A stretch of DNA of 64,000 nucleotides from Sphingomonas sp. PAMC26645. Lineage in GTDB: Bacteria; Pseudomonadota; Alphaproteobacteria; Sphingomonadales; Sphingomonadaceae. The DNA lies in the NCBI RefSeq assembly GCF_004795835.1, contig NZ_CP039249.1:62001-126000 (forward strand). Reading direction: 5' to 3'. Shown here in pieces: positions 9,160 to 17,220 of this stretch (position 1 is its first letter; each line of letters starts with the position of its first letter). The notes beneath the pieces are model-generated. The model made no database searches. It saw nothing but the letters and a program-made list of their open reading frames with translations, and was not told the origin of the DNA. A program made the position numbers and the translations under genes.

Positions 9160-9936
9160 ATGACGACGGCATTGATCACCGGCGCATCGGCGGGGTTGGG
9201 CGAAGGCTTTGCGCGGGCGCTTGCTGCTCAAGGCGATGCGCTGATCTTGACCGCGCGTCGGGTCGATCGGTTGGAGGCGCTGGCGACCGAACTGCGTGCG
9301 GCGCACGGCGTCACGGTGCATGTGTTTGCTGCCGACCTTGCGGATCAGACTGGTCCGGACACGCTCATTGCTGCCATCGCAGCCGCCGCGTTGCCGATCG
9401 ACATACTCGTCAACAACGCCGGGTTCGGTGCGCGGGGTGATTTCGCAGAGCTTGATGGCGCGCTGCAACTGGGCATGATCGACTTGAATTGCCGTGCCTT
9501 GGTGGCGCTCACGCATGCCGTGCTGCCGCAGATGATCGCGCGTGGGTCTGGCGGGGTACTCAACCTTGCCTCGGTCGCGTCGTTCCAACCGGGGCCGTGG
9601 ATGGCGGTCTATTACGCGAGCAAGGCTTTCGTGCTGAGCTTTTCCGAAGCGCTGCACGAGGAGGTGAAGGACAAGGGCGTGCGTGTGGCGGCGCTGTGCC
9701 CCGGGCCGACGCGGACCGAGTTCGCCGATGTCGCGGGGCTTGGCGATACCGCGCTGTTCGAGCGACTGGCGAGCGATCCGGCGGCGGTCGTGCGCGACGG
9801 GTTGGCGGCGCTGGCCGCAAACCGGGCGGTGAAGGTGTCCGGTGCGCTGAACTTCGCGATGGCCGAGGGGATACGGTTTACGCCGCGGAGTCTTGCGCGG
9901 CGGATCGCGGGGTCGCTTCAAAAAGCCCGTGGATAG
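9160..9936 (+). CDS. SDR family NAD(P)-dependent oxidoreductase
   Basis: A 258-residue short-chain dehydrogenase of the classical type: cofactor motif TGASAGLG at 7-14, structural NNAG, and the catalytic pair Y151/K155 in YYASKAF. The fold suggests an acyl- or keto-group reductase in the cytoplasm, but the substrate is unknown. ATG 9160 is preferred over ATG 9145 because GGGGA lies about 8 nt upstream. A family F repeat separates it from the thiolase gene, so co-transcription is uncertain. Confidence 0.85.
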   Translation: MTTALITGASAGLGEGFARALAAQGDALILTARRVDRLEALATELRAAHGVTVHVFAADLADQTGPDTLIAAIAAAALPIDILVNNAGFGARGDFAELDGALQLGMIDLNCRALVALTHAVLPQMIARGSGGVLNLASVASFQPGPWMAVYYASKAFVLSFSEALHEEVKDKGVRVAALCPGPTRTEFADVAGLGDTALFERLASDPAAVVRDGLAALAANRAVKVSGALNFAMAEGIRFTPRSLARRIAGSLQKARG

Positions 9937-9940
9937 CCCC

Positions 9941-10588
9941 ATGGTATTGGTTGCGATTGCGATGCTGCTGTCGAACGCCGTCAGTCTCACGCCGCCACCG
10001 GCCATCGCGGCGTCGTTGGCTGCGGCCGACGTCGACATCGCGTTCGTCGACATGTGCCTTGAGACGCATCCTGCGCTTCGTGCGGAGGACTTTGCCAAGC
10101 GTAACACTCGATACGTCGCGGAACGATCCGAGTCGGAAGGCGTCTGGGGACCACTTCGCGATTTGGAGGCAGAGGACGACACGACGATCGCGCACCGGAT
10201 CTGCCATCGCAACGAAGTTCGTGCGGCGCTGCACCGGATCGACGTTGCGCTCGATGCCCACGCCGCTGCTTTCAGATCCGCCACGCCGGGTATAGATGGA
10301 GGGCTGTGGATCGGAGCGATACACGTCTGTCCCGAAGATGTGCTGGACTCGATGATCAGCGGTGATCCTCCCGCGCTCTCCATCCAACTGACGCAAGATG
10401 CCGCTGCCGTGTTGGAGACGGTCATCAGCCGGTCGATCAATGCGCGGATCGCCATCCGTCTGGATGGTGCGGTGATCGCACGACCGGTTCCCTATGATCC
10501 CATCGTGTTGGGTCGCATAGCGATCAGCGGACCGTCCCGTGGAACTCTCGAACGCGTTCTGCAGACGCTTGGGGCCCCCTGCCCCTAG
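9941..10588 (+). CDS. Secreted protein with a SecD P1-head-like domain
   Basis: A 215-residue protein starting 4 bp after the SDR stop. The N-terminus MVLVAIAMLLSNAVS looks like a signal peptide. Residues about 28-140 resemble nothing I recognise. The C-terminal portion (about 143-210) follows the SecD periplasmic head pattern: IAIRLDGAVIARPV, then PIVLGRIAISG, compared with FAIILDNSVISAPN and PILGGRASISG in the SecD encoded at 27058. None of SecD's membrane segments are present. A stand-alone secreted head domain suggests binding of a periplasmic ligand, but function is unknown. The start could instead be GTG 9929. The gene ends 7 bp from the convergent bactofilin-like gene. Confidence 0.65.
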   Translation: MVLVAIAMLLSNAVSLTPPPAIAASLAAADVDIAFVDMCLETHPALRAEDFAKRNTRYVAERSESEGVWGPLRDLEAEDDTTIAHRICHRNEVRAALHRIDVALDAHAAAFRSATPGIDGGLWIGAIHVCPEDVLDSMISGDPPALSIQLTQDAAAVLETVISRSINARIAIRLDGAVIARPVPYDPIVLGRIAISGPSRGTLERVLQTLGAPCP

Positions 10589-10595
10589 GCGATTG

Positions 10596-10817
10596 TCAGC
10601 TGACCATCCCGGTTACGGTGATCTGCCCGCCGCGATCGACGATCTCGCCGTCGACCATGCCACTGATCAGCACCGTCGCGCCGGGTTCGACGATCAGGGT
10701 GCCATCGATCATCCCGGCGATCTCGGCGGTGGCGCCGGCCGGGACGATCGCGGTGCCGTCGAGCATGCCCTCGAATTTACCCTCGATCGTCAGGTCGCCG
10801 CGGTGCATGCCCTTCAT
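10596..10817 (-). CDS. Small bactofilin-like beta-helix repeat protein
   Basis: 73 residues built almost entirely of short repeats of the type I-x-G-M-x-D-G-T-x-x-V-x-P-G-A (GMLDGTAIVPAGATAEIAGM, then GMIDGTLIVEPGATVLISGM). This periodicity is that of polymer-forming bactofilins, which stack such units into a right-handed beta-helix, but the usual length is 100-170 residues, so this would be a minimal helix without flanking tails. It starts 6 bp after the E2 stop codon and is most likely the last cistron of the dehydrogenase operon. A link to that enzyme complex is not obvious. The start may be Met1 or the internal Met4. Confidence 0.65.
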   Translation of the reverse strand: MKGMHRGDLTIEGKFEGMLDGTAIVPAGATAEIAGMIDGTLIVEPGATVLISGMVDGEIVDRGGQITVTGMVS

Positions 10818-10823
10818 GCTCGC

Positions 10824-12188
10824 TCAGTCGGCGAACAGCAGGACGGGGGTTTCGAGGTACTTCTTGAGGCCCTGGACGAAGCTCGCAGCGTCCCAGCCGT
10901 CGACGACGCGGTGGTCGCAGCTGATCGACAGGTTCATGAGTTTCGCGCGGACGACCTCGTCGCCCTTGAAGACGGGGCGTTCGACGATCTTGTTGGGGCC
11001 GATGATCGCGACTTCGGGGCGGTTGATGACCGGGGTCGTGGCGATGCCGCCGAGCGGCCCGAGCGAGGTTACCGTGATAGTGCCGCCGCCCATCTCGCTG
11101 GGGGCGAGCTTGCCGGCGCGGGCGGCTTCGGCGAGGCGCGTGATCTCGGTGGCGAGCTGCCAGACGTTGCGGTCCTGTGCGTCGCGGATCACGGGAACGG
11201 TGAGCCCGGCGTCGGTCTGCGCGGCCATGCCGAGGTGGATGGCGCCGTGGCGCGTGACCACGCCCGCTTCGTCATCGTAGCGCGCGTTGAGCATCGGGAA
11301 GTCGGGGATCGTCTTGCAGATCGCGACGATCATCAGCGGCAGCATGGTGAGCTTGGGGCGGCCGCCGCGGTTGGCGTTGAGGTCGGCGCGCATCGCTTCG
11401 AGTGCGGTGACGTCGATCTCGTCGACATAGGTGAAGTGCGGGATCGCGCGCTTCGACGCGGCCATGTTCTCGGCGATGCGGCGACGCATGCCGATGACCT
11501 TGATGGGCTGGTCTTCGCGGGCGCGTGATGCGTGCGGGGGGTGGTAGCCTTCGCCGGAGCCGTAGCGGAGGTAGGCGTCTAGGTCGGCGTGGCGGACTCG
11601 GTCGGAGTCGGTTTTGACGGAGGCGAGGTCGATGCCGAGGTCTCGAGCGCGGGCTCGGACTGCGGGGGATGCTAGCGCGTGGGCCTTTTGCTCCGTGTCA
11701 GCCACAGGAACGGCTTGCGCCTTCTGCTCCCTCTCCCCGTTGGGGAGAGGGCTGGGGTGAGGGGTTGGGGCAGTTGCCGGCGTTTCCGCCTGGGGCTGCC
11801 CCTCACCCCGGCCCTCTCCCCGGAGGGGAGAGGGAGTTGTCTCGACCACCTCTTCGACGCCCGGGTTTTCGGCTTCGTATTGTTCGGCGGTTTCGGCCTG
11901 CGCCGAGGTCAGCGGCGCGGCTACGACTTCGTCTGCCGCATCCACTGCATCCGTCTCGATCACCACCAGCGCGGCGCCGATCGAGACCTGGTCGCCGACT
12001 TCGCCGGCCAGTTCGACGACGATGCCGGTCACCGGCGATTCCATCTCGACGGTGGCCTTGTCGGTCATCATGTCGGCGATCGGCGAATCCTCCTCGACGC
12101 GGTCGCCGATGGCGACGTGCCATGCGACGATCTCGGCCTCGGAGATGCCTTCGCCGATGTCCGGCAGCTTGAAGGTGAAGCGAGCCAT
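10824..12188 (-). CDS. bkdB: Dihydrolipoamide acyltransferase, E2 of branched-chain 2-oxoacid dehydrogenase
   Basis: Forms the core of the complex that turns branched-chain 2-oxoacids into acyl-CoA. Domain order in 454 residues: lipoyl domain 1-80 with lipoylation lysine in DKATVEM, linker 81-171, peripheral-subunit-binding domain from about 172 (ASPAVRARARDLGIDL), and acyltransferase domain from about 225 ending with SCDHRVVDGWDAA, whose His/Asp are catalytic. Its ATG overlaps the E1beta stop by one base (TAATG), indicating coupling. The linker residues 119-154 are translated from a family B palindromic element (11729-11834), which is highly unusual. Assignment to the branched-chain complex rests on its E1 partners rather than on E2 alone. 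Confidence 0.9.
   Translation of the reverse strand: MARFTFKLPDIGEGISEAEIVAWHVAIGDRVEEDSPIADMMTDKATVEMESPVTGIVVELAGEVGDQVSIGAALVVIETDAVDAADEVVAAPLTSAQAETAEQYEAENPGVEEVVETTPSPLRGEGRGEGQPQAETPATAPTPHPSPLPNGEREQKAQAVPVADTEQKAHALASPAVRARARDLGIDLASVKTDSDRVRHADLDAYLRYGSGEGYHPPHASRAREDQPIKVIGMRRRIAENMAASKRAIPHFTYVDEIDVTALEAMRADLNANRGGRPKLTMLPLMIVAICKTIPDFPMLNARYDDEAGVVTRHGAIHLGMAAQTDAGLTVPVIRDAQDRNVWQLATEITRLAEAARAGKLAPSEMGGGTITVTSLGPLGGIATTPVINRPEVAIIGPNKIVERPVFKGDEVVRAKLMNLSISCDHRVVDGWDAASFVQGLKKYLETPVLLFAD
11729..11834. repeat. Palindromic element, family B, inside the E2 coding sequence
   Basis: Arms 11729-11764 and 11799-11834 (36 nt each) are inverted repeats with 32 of 36 positions matching, and each arm has its own CTCTCCCC/GGGGAGAG hairpin. 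The same family is intergenic at 21365, 46213, 48534 and 50496. Here it is read in frame on the minus strand as a Pro/Gly/Glu-rich linker segment, with no stop codon. Confidence 0.85.
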
Positions 12189-13255
12189 TATGCGTCCTTC
12201 ATGATCTTTTTCAGGGCTTCGCCGATGCGAACCGGCCCCGGGAAATAGGCCCATTCGAGGCTGTGCGGGTACGGCGTGTCGAACCCGGTCACGCGCTCGA
12301 TCGGCGCCTCGAGATGGTAGAAACAGCGTTCCTGGACGATCGCCGACAGCTCCGCGCCGAAGCCGCTGGTGCGGGTCGCCTCGTGGACGATCATGCAGCG
12401 ACCGGTCTTCTTCACCGACGCCTCGATCGTCTCGATGTCGAGCGGGACGAGCGTGCGCAGATCGACGATCTCGGCGTCGATCCCGGCTTCGGCGACGACG
12501 GCCGCGCAGACATGGACCATCGTGCCGTAGGCGAGGATGGTGAGCGCCTCGCCTGCGCGGACGATCTTCGCCTTGCCGAGTTCGATCTTGTAATAGCCGG
12601 TCGGGACTTCGCCGGCCGGGTGCTTCGACCAGTTCTGCGACGGGCGATCCCAATAGCCGTCGAACGGGCCGTTGTAGATGCGCTTGGGTTCGAAGAAGAG
12701 CGTCGGGTCGTTGTCCTCGATCGCGGCGATCAACAGGCCCTTGGCGTCGTAGGGCGTCGACGGGATCACCGTCTTGATGCCGGACATGTGGGTGAAAAGC
12801 CCCTCCGGCGACTGGCTGTGCGTCTGGCCGCCGAAGATGCCGCCGCCGAAGGGGGAGCGCACCGTGATCGGCGAGGTGAACTCGCCGGCCGAGCGGTAGC
12901 GCAGGCGCGCGGCTTCGGAGACGAGCTGGTCGAGCGCGGGGTAGATGTAGTCCGCGAACTGGATCTCGGGCACCGGGCGCAGGCCATAGGCGCCCATGCC
13001 GACCGCGACGCCGATGATGCCGCATTCGGTGATCGGGGTGTCGAAGACGCGGGTCTTGCCGTGCTTGGCCTGAAGCCCGGCGGTCGCGCGGAAGACGCCG
13101 CCGAAATAGCCGACGTCCTCGCCCATGACGATCACGTCGGGGTCGCGCTCCATCATGATATCCATGGCGGAGTTGATCGCCTGGATCATGTTCATCCGGG
13201 TGGTGGGCTCGGCGTCCGTTGCCTCTGACCCTGATGCCTCGATCATGTCGCTCAT
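12188..13255 (-). CDS. bkdA2: 2-oxoisovalerate dehydrogenase E1 beta subunit
   Basis: Beta subunit of the thiamine-diphosphate E1 component. The 355-residue protein shows the typical transketolase pyrimidine-binding segment (MGEDVGYFGGVFRATAGLQ, FDTPITECGIIGVAVG) and the transketolase C-terminal domain (EALTILAYGTMVHVCAAV, IVHEATRTSGFGAE). Its start overlaps the E1alpha stop by 4 bases (ATGA) and its stop overlaps the E2 start, so the three subunits are translationally coupled. Residues 1-18 precede the conserved region and are variable. The separate E1alpha/E1beta arrangement with the E1alpha described here favours branched-chain over pyruvate specificity. Confidence 0.92.
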   Translation of the reverse strand: MSDMIEASGSEATDAEPTTRMNMIQAINSAMDIMMERDPDVIVMGEDVGYFGGVFRATAGLQAKHGKTRVFDTPITECGIIGVAVGMGAYGLRPVPEIQFADYIYPALDQLVSEAARLRYRSAGEFTSPITVRSPFGGGIFGGQTHSQSPEGLFTHMSGIKTVIPSTPYDAKGLLIAAIEDNDPTLFFEPKRIYNGPFDGYWDRPSQNWSKHPAGEVPTGYYKIELGKAKIVRAGEALTILAYGTMVHVCAAVVAEAGIDAEIVDLRTLVPLDIETIEASVKKTGRCMIVHEATRTSGFGAELSAIVQERCFYHLEAPIERVTGFDTPYPHSLEWAYFPGPVRIGEALKKIMKDA

Positions 13256-14547
13256 GCCTTGCGATCCCATGGACGGCCGCTGGCCGTTTCTTCGTCGAGC
13301 ATCTGCTGACGCTGCTCCTTCAGATGCCACGGCAGTTCCTCGAACACGCCGTCGAACAGCGATTCGAGCGGCTGGTGCAGGCCGTGGCCGAGGATACCGT
13401 TCTTCTCGGCTTCCTTCTGCGCGGCCTTGACCTGCTCGGCGAGTTCCTTGTCCTGCGCGGCATGGCGCTCCTCGTCCCATTCGCCGATCGCGATCAGGTG
13501 ATCTTTGAGGCGCTTGATCGGGTCGCCGAGCGGCCAGGCGTTGGGTTCGCCTTCGCTGCGATACTGGCCGGGATCGTCGGAGGTCGAGTGGCCTTCCGCG
13601 CGGTAGGTGAAATGCTCGATCAGCGTCGGGCCCTGGTTGGTCCGCGCGCGCTCGGCAGCCCATTCCGTCGCGGCATAGACTGCCAGCGCGTCGTTGCCGT
13701 CGACGCGGAGCCCGGCGATGCCGTAGCCAACTGCGCGTGCCGCGAACGTCGTCGCCTCGGCACCGGCGAACCCGGAGAAGCTCGAGATCGCCCACTGGTT
13801 GTTGACGACGTTGAAGATCACCGGCGCGCGGTAGACCGCGGCAAAGGTGCAGGCGGAGTGGAAGTCGCCTTCCGCGGTCGAGCCTTCGCCGCACCAGGTC
13901 GCGGCGATCCGCGTGTCGCCCTTGGCGGCGGACGCCATCGCCCAGCCGACAGCCTGCGGATATTGCGTCGTGAGGTTGCCCGAGATCGAGAAGAACCCGG
14001 CTTCCTTGACCGAATACATGATCGGCAACTGCTTGCCGCCGAGCCGGTCCGCCGTGTTCGAATAGATCTGGTTCATCATGTCGACGAGGCTCCAGCCCCG
14101 TGCGATCAGCAGCCCCTGCTGGCGGTACGAGGGGAAGCACATGTCCTCGTAATCGAGCGCGTAGGCCGCCGCGACTGCGACCGCTTCCTCGCCTAGTGCC
14201 TTCATGTAGAAGCTGGTCTTGCCCTGACGCTGCGCGCGGAACATGCGCTCGTCGAACGCGCGGAGCAGCGCCATGCTGCGCAACATGCGGCGCATCACGT
14301 CGGGCGAAAGCTTGGGGTCCCAGGGGCCAACCGCGTTGCCATCGTCGTCGAGTACGCGGACCAGCGTGTAGGCAAGATCGATGAAGTCGGACGCCTTGTC
14401 CGCGGTGTCGGGACGGCGCGCCTCGCCGGCGGGCGGCACGTCGACTTCGGCGAAGTCCACCGCGTCGCCGGGGCGGAACTTCGGCTCGGGGATATGCAGC
14501 GTAAGGGGCTGCAAATTGGCGCGCGGATGCTCGCTTGCCATCGTCAT
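13252..14547 (-). CDS. bkdA1: 2-oxoisovalerate dehydrogenase E1 alpha subunit
   Basis: The 431-residue thiamine-diphosphate-binding subunit that decarboxylates 2-oxoacids from Val, Leu and Ile. The ThDP/Mg motif region is visible as TWCGEGSTAEGDFH followed by NVVNNQWAIS, and the phosphorylation-loop equivalent as EGHSTSDDPGQYR. The N-terminal extension (about 60 residues, LHIPEPKFRPGDAVDF) is characteristic of bacterial BCKDH alpha subunits. ATG 14547 follows GGAG by 5 nt. It heads a minus-strand operon continuing through E1beta, E2 and the bactofilin-like gene. No E3 (lipoamide dehydrogenase) gene is present, so the complex must borrow one from elsewhere. Confidence 0.92.
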   Translation of the reverse strand: MTMASEHPRANLQPLTLHIPEPKFRPGDAVDFAEVDVPPAGEARRPDTADKASDFIDLAYTLVRVLDDDGNAVGPWDPKLSPDVMRRMLRSMALLRAFDERMFRAQRQGKTSFYMKALGEEAVAVAAAYALDYEDMCFPSYRQQGLLIARGWSLVDMMNQIYSNTADRLGGKQLPIMYSVKEAGFFSISGNLTTQYPQAVGWAMASAAKGDTRIAATWCGEGSTAEGDFHSACTFAAVYRAPVIFNVVNNQWAISSFSGFAGAEATTFAARAVGYGIAGLRVDGNDALAVYAATEWAAERARTNQGPTLIEHFTYRAEGHSTSDDPGQYRSEGEPNAWPLGDPIKRLKDHLIAIGEWDEERHAAQDKELAEQVKAAQKEAEKNGILGHGLHQPLESLFDGVFEELPWHLKEQRQQMLDEETASGRPWDRKA

Positions 14548-14680
14548 TCCATCTCCATGAGGCCGCTGTGACCGCGGAACACTCTTACCGAGGCTTGTTA
14601 TTAAATTTCAACGCAGATTGCGAGGGGGAGTTGCGCATTCACGATGTGCCGCGCGGATTTTTTCTCCCCCTGTGTTGGAA

Positions 14681-15700
14681 TCAGCCGCCGACGGTCTGCT
14701 CGATGACCCCGAAGATCGGATGGCGCTTGTCGTCCTCAGCCCAGATGCGGACGACGTCGCCCTGCTTGAGGAACGGCGTGACGGGCTTGCCGCCCTGGAT
14801 CGTCTCGATCGTCCGCACTTCGGCGAGACAGGAATAGCCGACGCCGCCCTCGGCCACCGACTTGCCCGGACCGCCATCGGGGCCGCGGTTCGAGACGGTG
14901 CCCGAGCCGACGATCGTCCCTGCGCCGAGCTTCCGGGTCTTGGCGGCGTGCGCGACGAGCGTGCCGAAATCGAACGTCATGTCCTCCCCGGCCTCGGCGC
15001 GACCGAGCGGCTGGCCGTTGAGGTCGACCATCAGCTTGCGGTGCAGCTTGCCGTCCTTCCACCAGTCGCCGAGCGAATCGGGCGTGACGAAGACGGGCGA
15101 GAACGCGCTGGCCGGCTTCGACTGGAAGAAGCCGAAGCCCTTGCCGAGTTCGCCGGGGATCAGGTTGCGCAAGGAGACGTCGTTGGTCAGCCCGACCAGC
15201 AGGATCGCCGCCAGCGCCTCGTCGCGACTCGCGCCGAGCGGGACGTCGCCGGTAACGACGACGACTTCGCCCTCCATGTCACAACCCCAGGACTCGTCGG
15301 CGAGCGGAATCGGATCGCGGGGCCCGAGGAACCCGTCCGAGCCACCCTGGTACATCAGCGGATCGTGCCAGAAACTGTCGGGCATTTCCGCGGCTCGCGC
15401 CTGTCGTACGAGCGCAACATGATTCACGTATGCCGAGCCATCCGCCCATTGATACGCCCGTGGCAGCGGCGACTCGGCATCATGCTCGTGGAAGCGGCGC
15501 ATCGGGATCATCTCGTGCTCGAGATCGGTCGACAGGTTCTTGAGGTCGATCGAAAGCCGGTCCCAGTCGTCGAGCGCGGCCTGCAACGTCGGCGCAATGT
15601 GGCTCGCATCGGCGTACCAGGCGAGGTCGTTGGAGACGACCACGAGCTTGCCGTCTCGTCCACGGGTGGTGTCGGGATGCTTCAGGCTGGCCAGTTTCAT
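14681..15700 (-). CDS. Fumarylacetoacetate hydrolase (FAH) family protein
   Basis: 339 residues. The C-terminal two-thirds has the FAH fold signatures: LFWP-like WHDPLMYQGGSDGFLG, the metal-binding acidic cluster WGCDMEGEVVVVTGD, GLTNDVSLRNL and GAGTIVGSGTVSNRG. The N-terminal part resembles the SH3-like domain of true fumarylacetoacetases, and the C-terminus (RIWAEDDKRHPIFGVIEQ) also fits that branch, so 4-fumarylacetoacetate or a similar diketo acid from tyrosine breakdown is likely. GAGGAT lies about 10 nt before the start. It is upstream of and on the same strand as the dehydrogenase genes with a 133-bp gap, which probably contains a separate promoter. Confidence 0.82.
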   Translation of the reverse strand: MKLASLKHPDTTRGRDGKLVVVSNDLAWYADASHIAPTLQAALDDWDRLSIDLKNLSTDLEHEMIPMRRFHEHDAESPLPRAYQWADGSAYVNHVALVRQARAAEMPDSFWHDPLMYQGGSDGFLGPRDPIPLADESWGCDMEGEVVVVTGDVPLGASRDEALAAILLVGLTNDVSLRNLIPGELGKGFGFFQSKPASAFSPVFVTPDSLGDWWKDGKLHRKLMVDLNGQPLGRAEAGEDMTFDFGTLVAHAAKTRKLGAGTIVGSGTVSNRGPDGGPGKSVAEGGVGYSCLAEVRTIETIQGGKPVTPFLKQGDVVRIWAEDDKRHPIFGVIEQTVGG

Positions 15701-15851
15701 GGGGCGGATCCTCTATATGTTTGTACGCATCCTACGCCCGTGACGGAGTTCAAGTCGAGCATCCAGCGTGCAGCAAACCTGATTTTGGTAAGAGCGGAGC
15801 CAATGTCGACCTGATAGGTTCGAACTTGCGTAACGGTCGAGGAAGGTGAGC

Positions 15852-16082
15852 ATGCCCAGATACTTCTTCGATATCGACAACCATAAACACGTCAACGACG
15901 ACGACGGCACGAACCTGGCGGACGACGAGGAAGCACGCGTCCAGGCGGTGATCTTCGCCGGCGATTATCTCAGCGATCATCCGGGGATCGCACGCGACGG
16001 CGCTCGGTTCAGCGTCGCCGTACGGAACGAGGCGGGTAGCGTTCTGCTGACGGTCATGGTGACGATCGACGAAACGAGCTAG
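15852..16082 (+). CDS. Small DUF6894-type protein
   Basis: 76 residues beginning MPRYFFDIDNHKHVNDDDGT, the standard opening of DUF6894 proteins, followed by an acidic segment and FSVAVRNEAGSVLLTVMVTI. These small cytoplasmic proteins are common in Alphaproteobacteria and often occur in several copies; function is unknown. ATG 15852 has GGAAGG 5 nt upstream; the in-frame GTG 15846 lies within that ribosome site and is rejected. It precedes a Crp/Fnr regulator gene. Confidence 0.75.
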   Translation: MPRYFFDIDNHKHVNDDDGTNLADDEEARVQAVIFAGDYLSDHPGIARDGARFSVAVRNEAGSVLLTVMVTIDETS

Positions 16083-16259
16083 CCGAACGGCTGGCGTCGT
16101 TTTTCGCCACGGCCCCGGCAATCGGGCGCATAAATGTCATAACATGGGTTTTGTCGGCCCGGTCAATCCTGGGATAAGGTGCGTATTGTTGCAACGCGCT
16201 ATTCCAGAGAGGGTGACAGCGAGAAACGAGTGCTCCTGCACTGGATGCGGAGAGTGCAC

Positions 16260-16994
16260 GTGGATATCTCCACCGTGACTGAGAAGGTGTTACGGAAATT
16301 CGAATCGCGGATGGCGATGGGTGCGGACGATCGCGCGCAGATCGCGGCCTTGCCGTTCAAGGTCCGGACGATCGATGCGTCGACCTATATGCTGCGCGAG
16401 GGCCAGCGTCCGACGCGCTGCGCGTTCATTCTGGACGGCCTAGCCTATCGACAGAAGCTGACGCCCAACGGCGAACGCGAGATCGTGTCGATCCTGATGC
16501 CCGGCGAGTTCGTCGATCTGCAGAACCTGTTCCTCGATGAATCCGATCATGACATCCAGGCCCTGACGCGACTGACGCTGGCCGAAGTGCCGATCGCGGC
16601 ATTGCGCCTTTTCATCGAGGCGTGCCCGGCGGCGGGCCAGGCCTTGTGGATCGATGCGCTGGTCGAGTCGTCGATCCACCGCGAGTGGCTGTTGAATGTC
16701 GGACGGCGCAATGCGCGGAGCCGGCTGGCGCATCTGCTGTGTGAATTTTCGGTGCGGTTCCAGAAATCGACGCTCGCCGATGCGATGGCGTATGAGTTGC
16801 CGATGACGCAGGAGCAGTTGGGCGATGCGCTTGGGCTCACCCCCGTACACGTCAATCGCGTGCTGAAATCGCTCGAGACCGACGGCCTGATCGCGCGCAA
16901 GAAGCGCCAGGTGAGCGTGATCGACTGGCCCCGCCTGCGCGATGCCGCCGAGTTCAACGAGCGCTATCTGCACCTCGGCCAGATCCGCCGCTGA
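16260..16994 (+). CDS. Crp/Fnr family transcriptional regulator
   Basis: About 244 residues. An N-terminal cyclic-nucleotide-binding-like beta barrel (YMLREGQRPTRCAFILDGLA, then GEREIVSILMPGEFVDLQNL) is joined by a long helix to a winged helix-turn-helix with the recognition segment LPMTQEQLGDALGLTPVHVN. There is no N-terminal Cys cluster as in FNR, so it does not look like a 4Fe-4S oxygen sensor; the effector is unknown. Three in-frame starts are possible (GTG 16179, ATG 16245, GTG 16260). The last is favoured by a GGAGAG ribosome site 5 nt upstream, but the choice is uncertain. Confidence 0.85.
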   Translation: MDISTVTEKVLRKFESRMAMGADDRAQIAALPFKVRTIDASTYMLREGQRPTRCAFILDGLAYRQKLTPNGEREIVSILMPGEFVDLQNLFLDESDHDIQALTRLTLAEVPIAALRLFIEACPAAGQALWIDALVESSIHREWLLNVGRRNARSRLAHLLCEFSVRFQKSTLADAMAYELPMTQEQLGDALGLTPVHVNRVLKSLETDGLIARKKRQVSVIDWPRLRDAAEFNERYLHLGQIRR

Positions 16995-17220
16995 CCCCGC
17001 CATGGGTGCAAAAAGGGGCCGAAGGTTGACCTTTCGACCGTGATACGCCAGATGGCCGCTATCGAGGCGTAATGCAGCGTGATTGGACCCTAGCCGGTCT
17101 TAGCTCCGCCTCGGTCGTTTCCAACGGGCTTCCCTTTTCACGCGGGGTGTCAAAACACCACCGCCCCTCGCGCGTCCTTGTGTGGATTCGCGAGCCCGGC
17201 ATCTATTTGAGAGACTATTC

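Noticed and set aside
16081..16104. Hairpin AGCCG-AA-CGGCT followed later by TTTTT after the DUF6894 gene
   Set aside because: The stem is only 5 bp, the loop 2 nt, and the T-run is 7 nt away, so it does not meet a convincing terminator.
17022..17033. Palindrome AAGGTTGACCTT in the leader of the helicase gene
   Set aside because: Short and of a composition likely by chance. No second copy or clear promoter relation.
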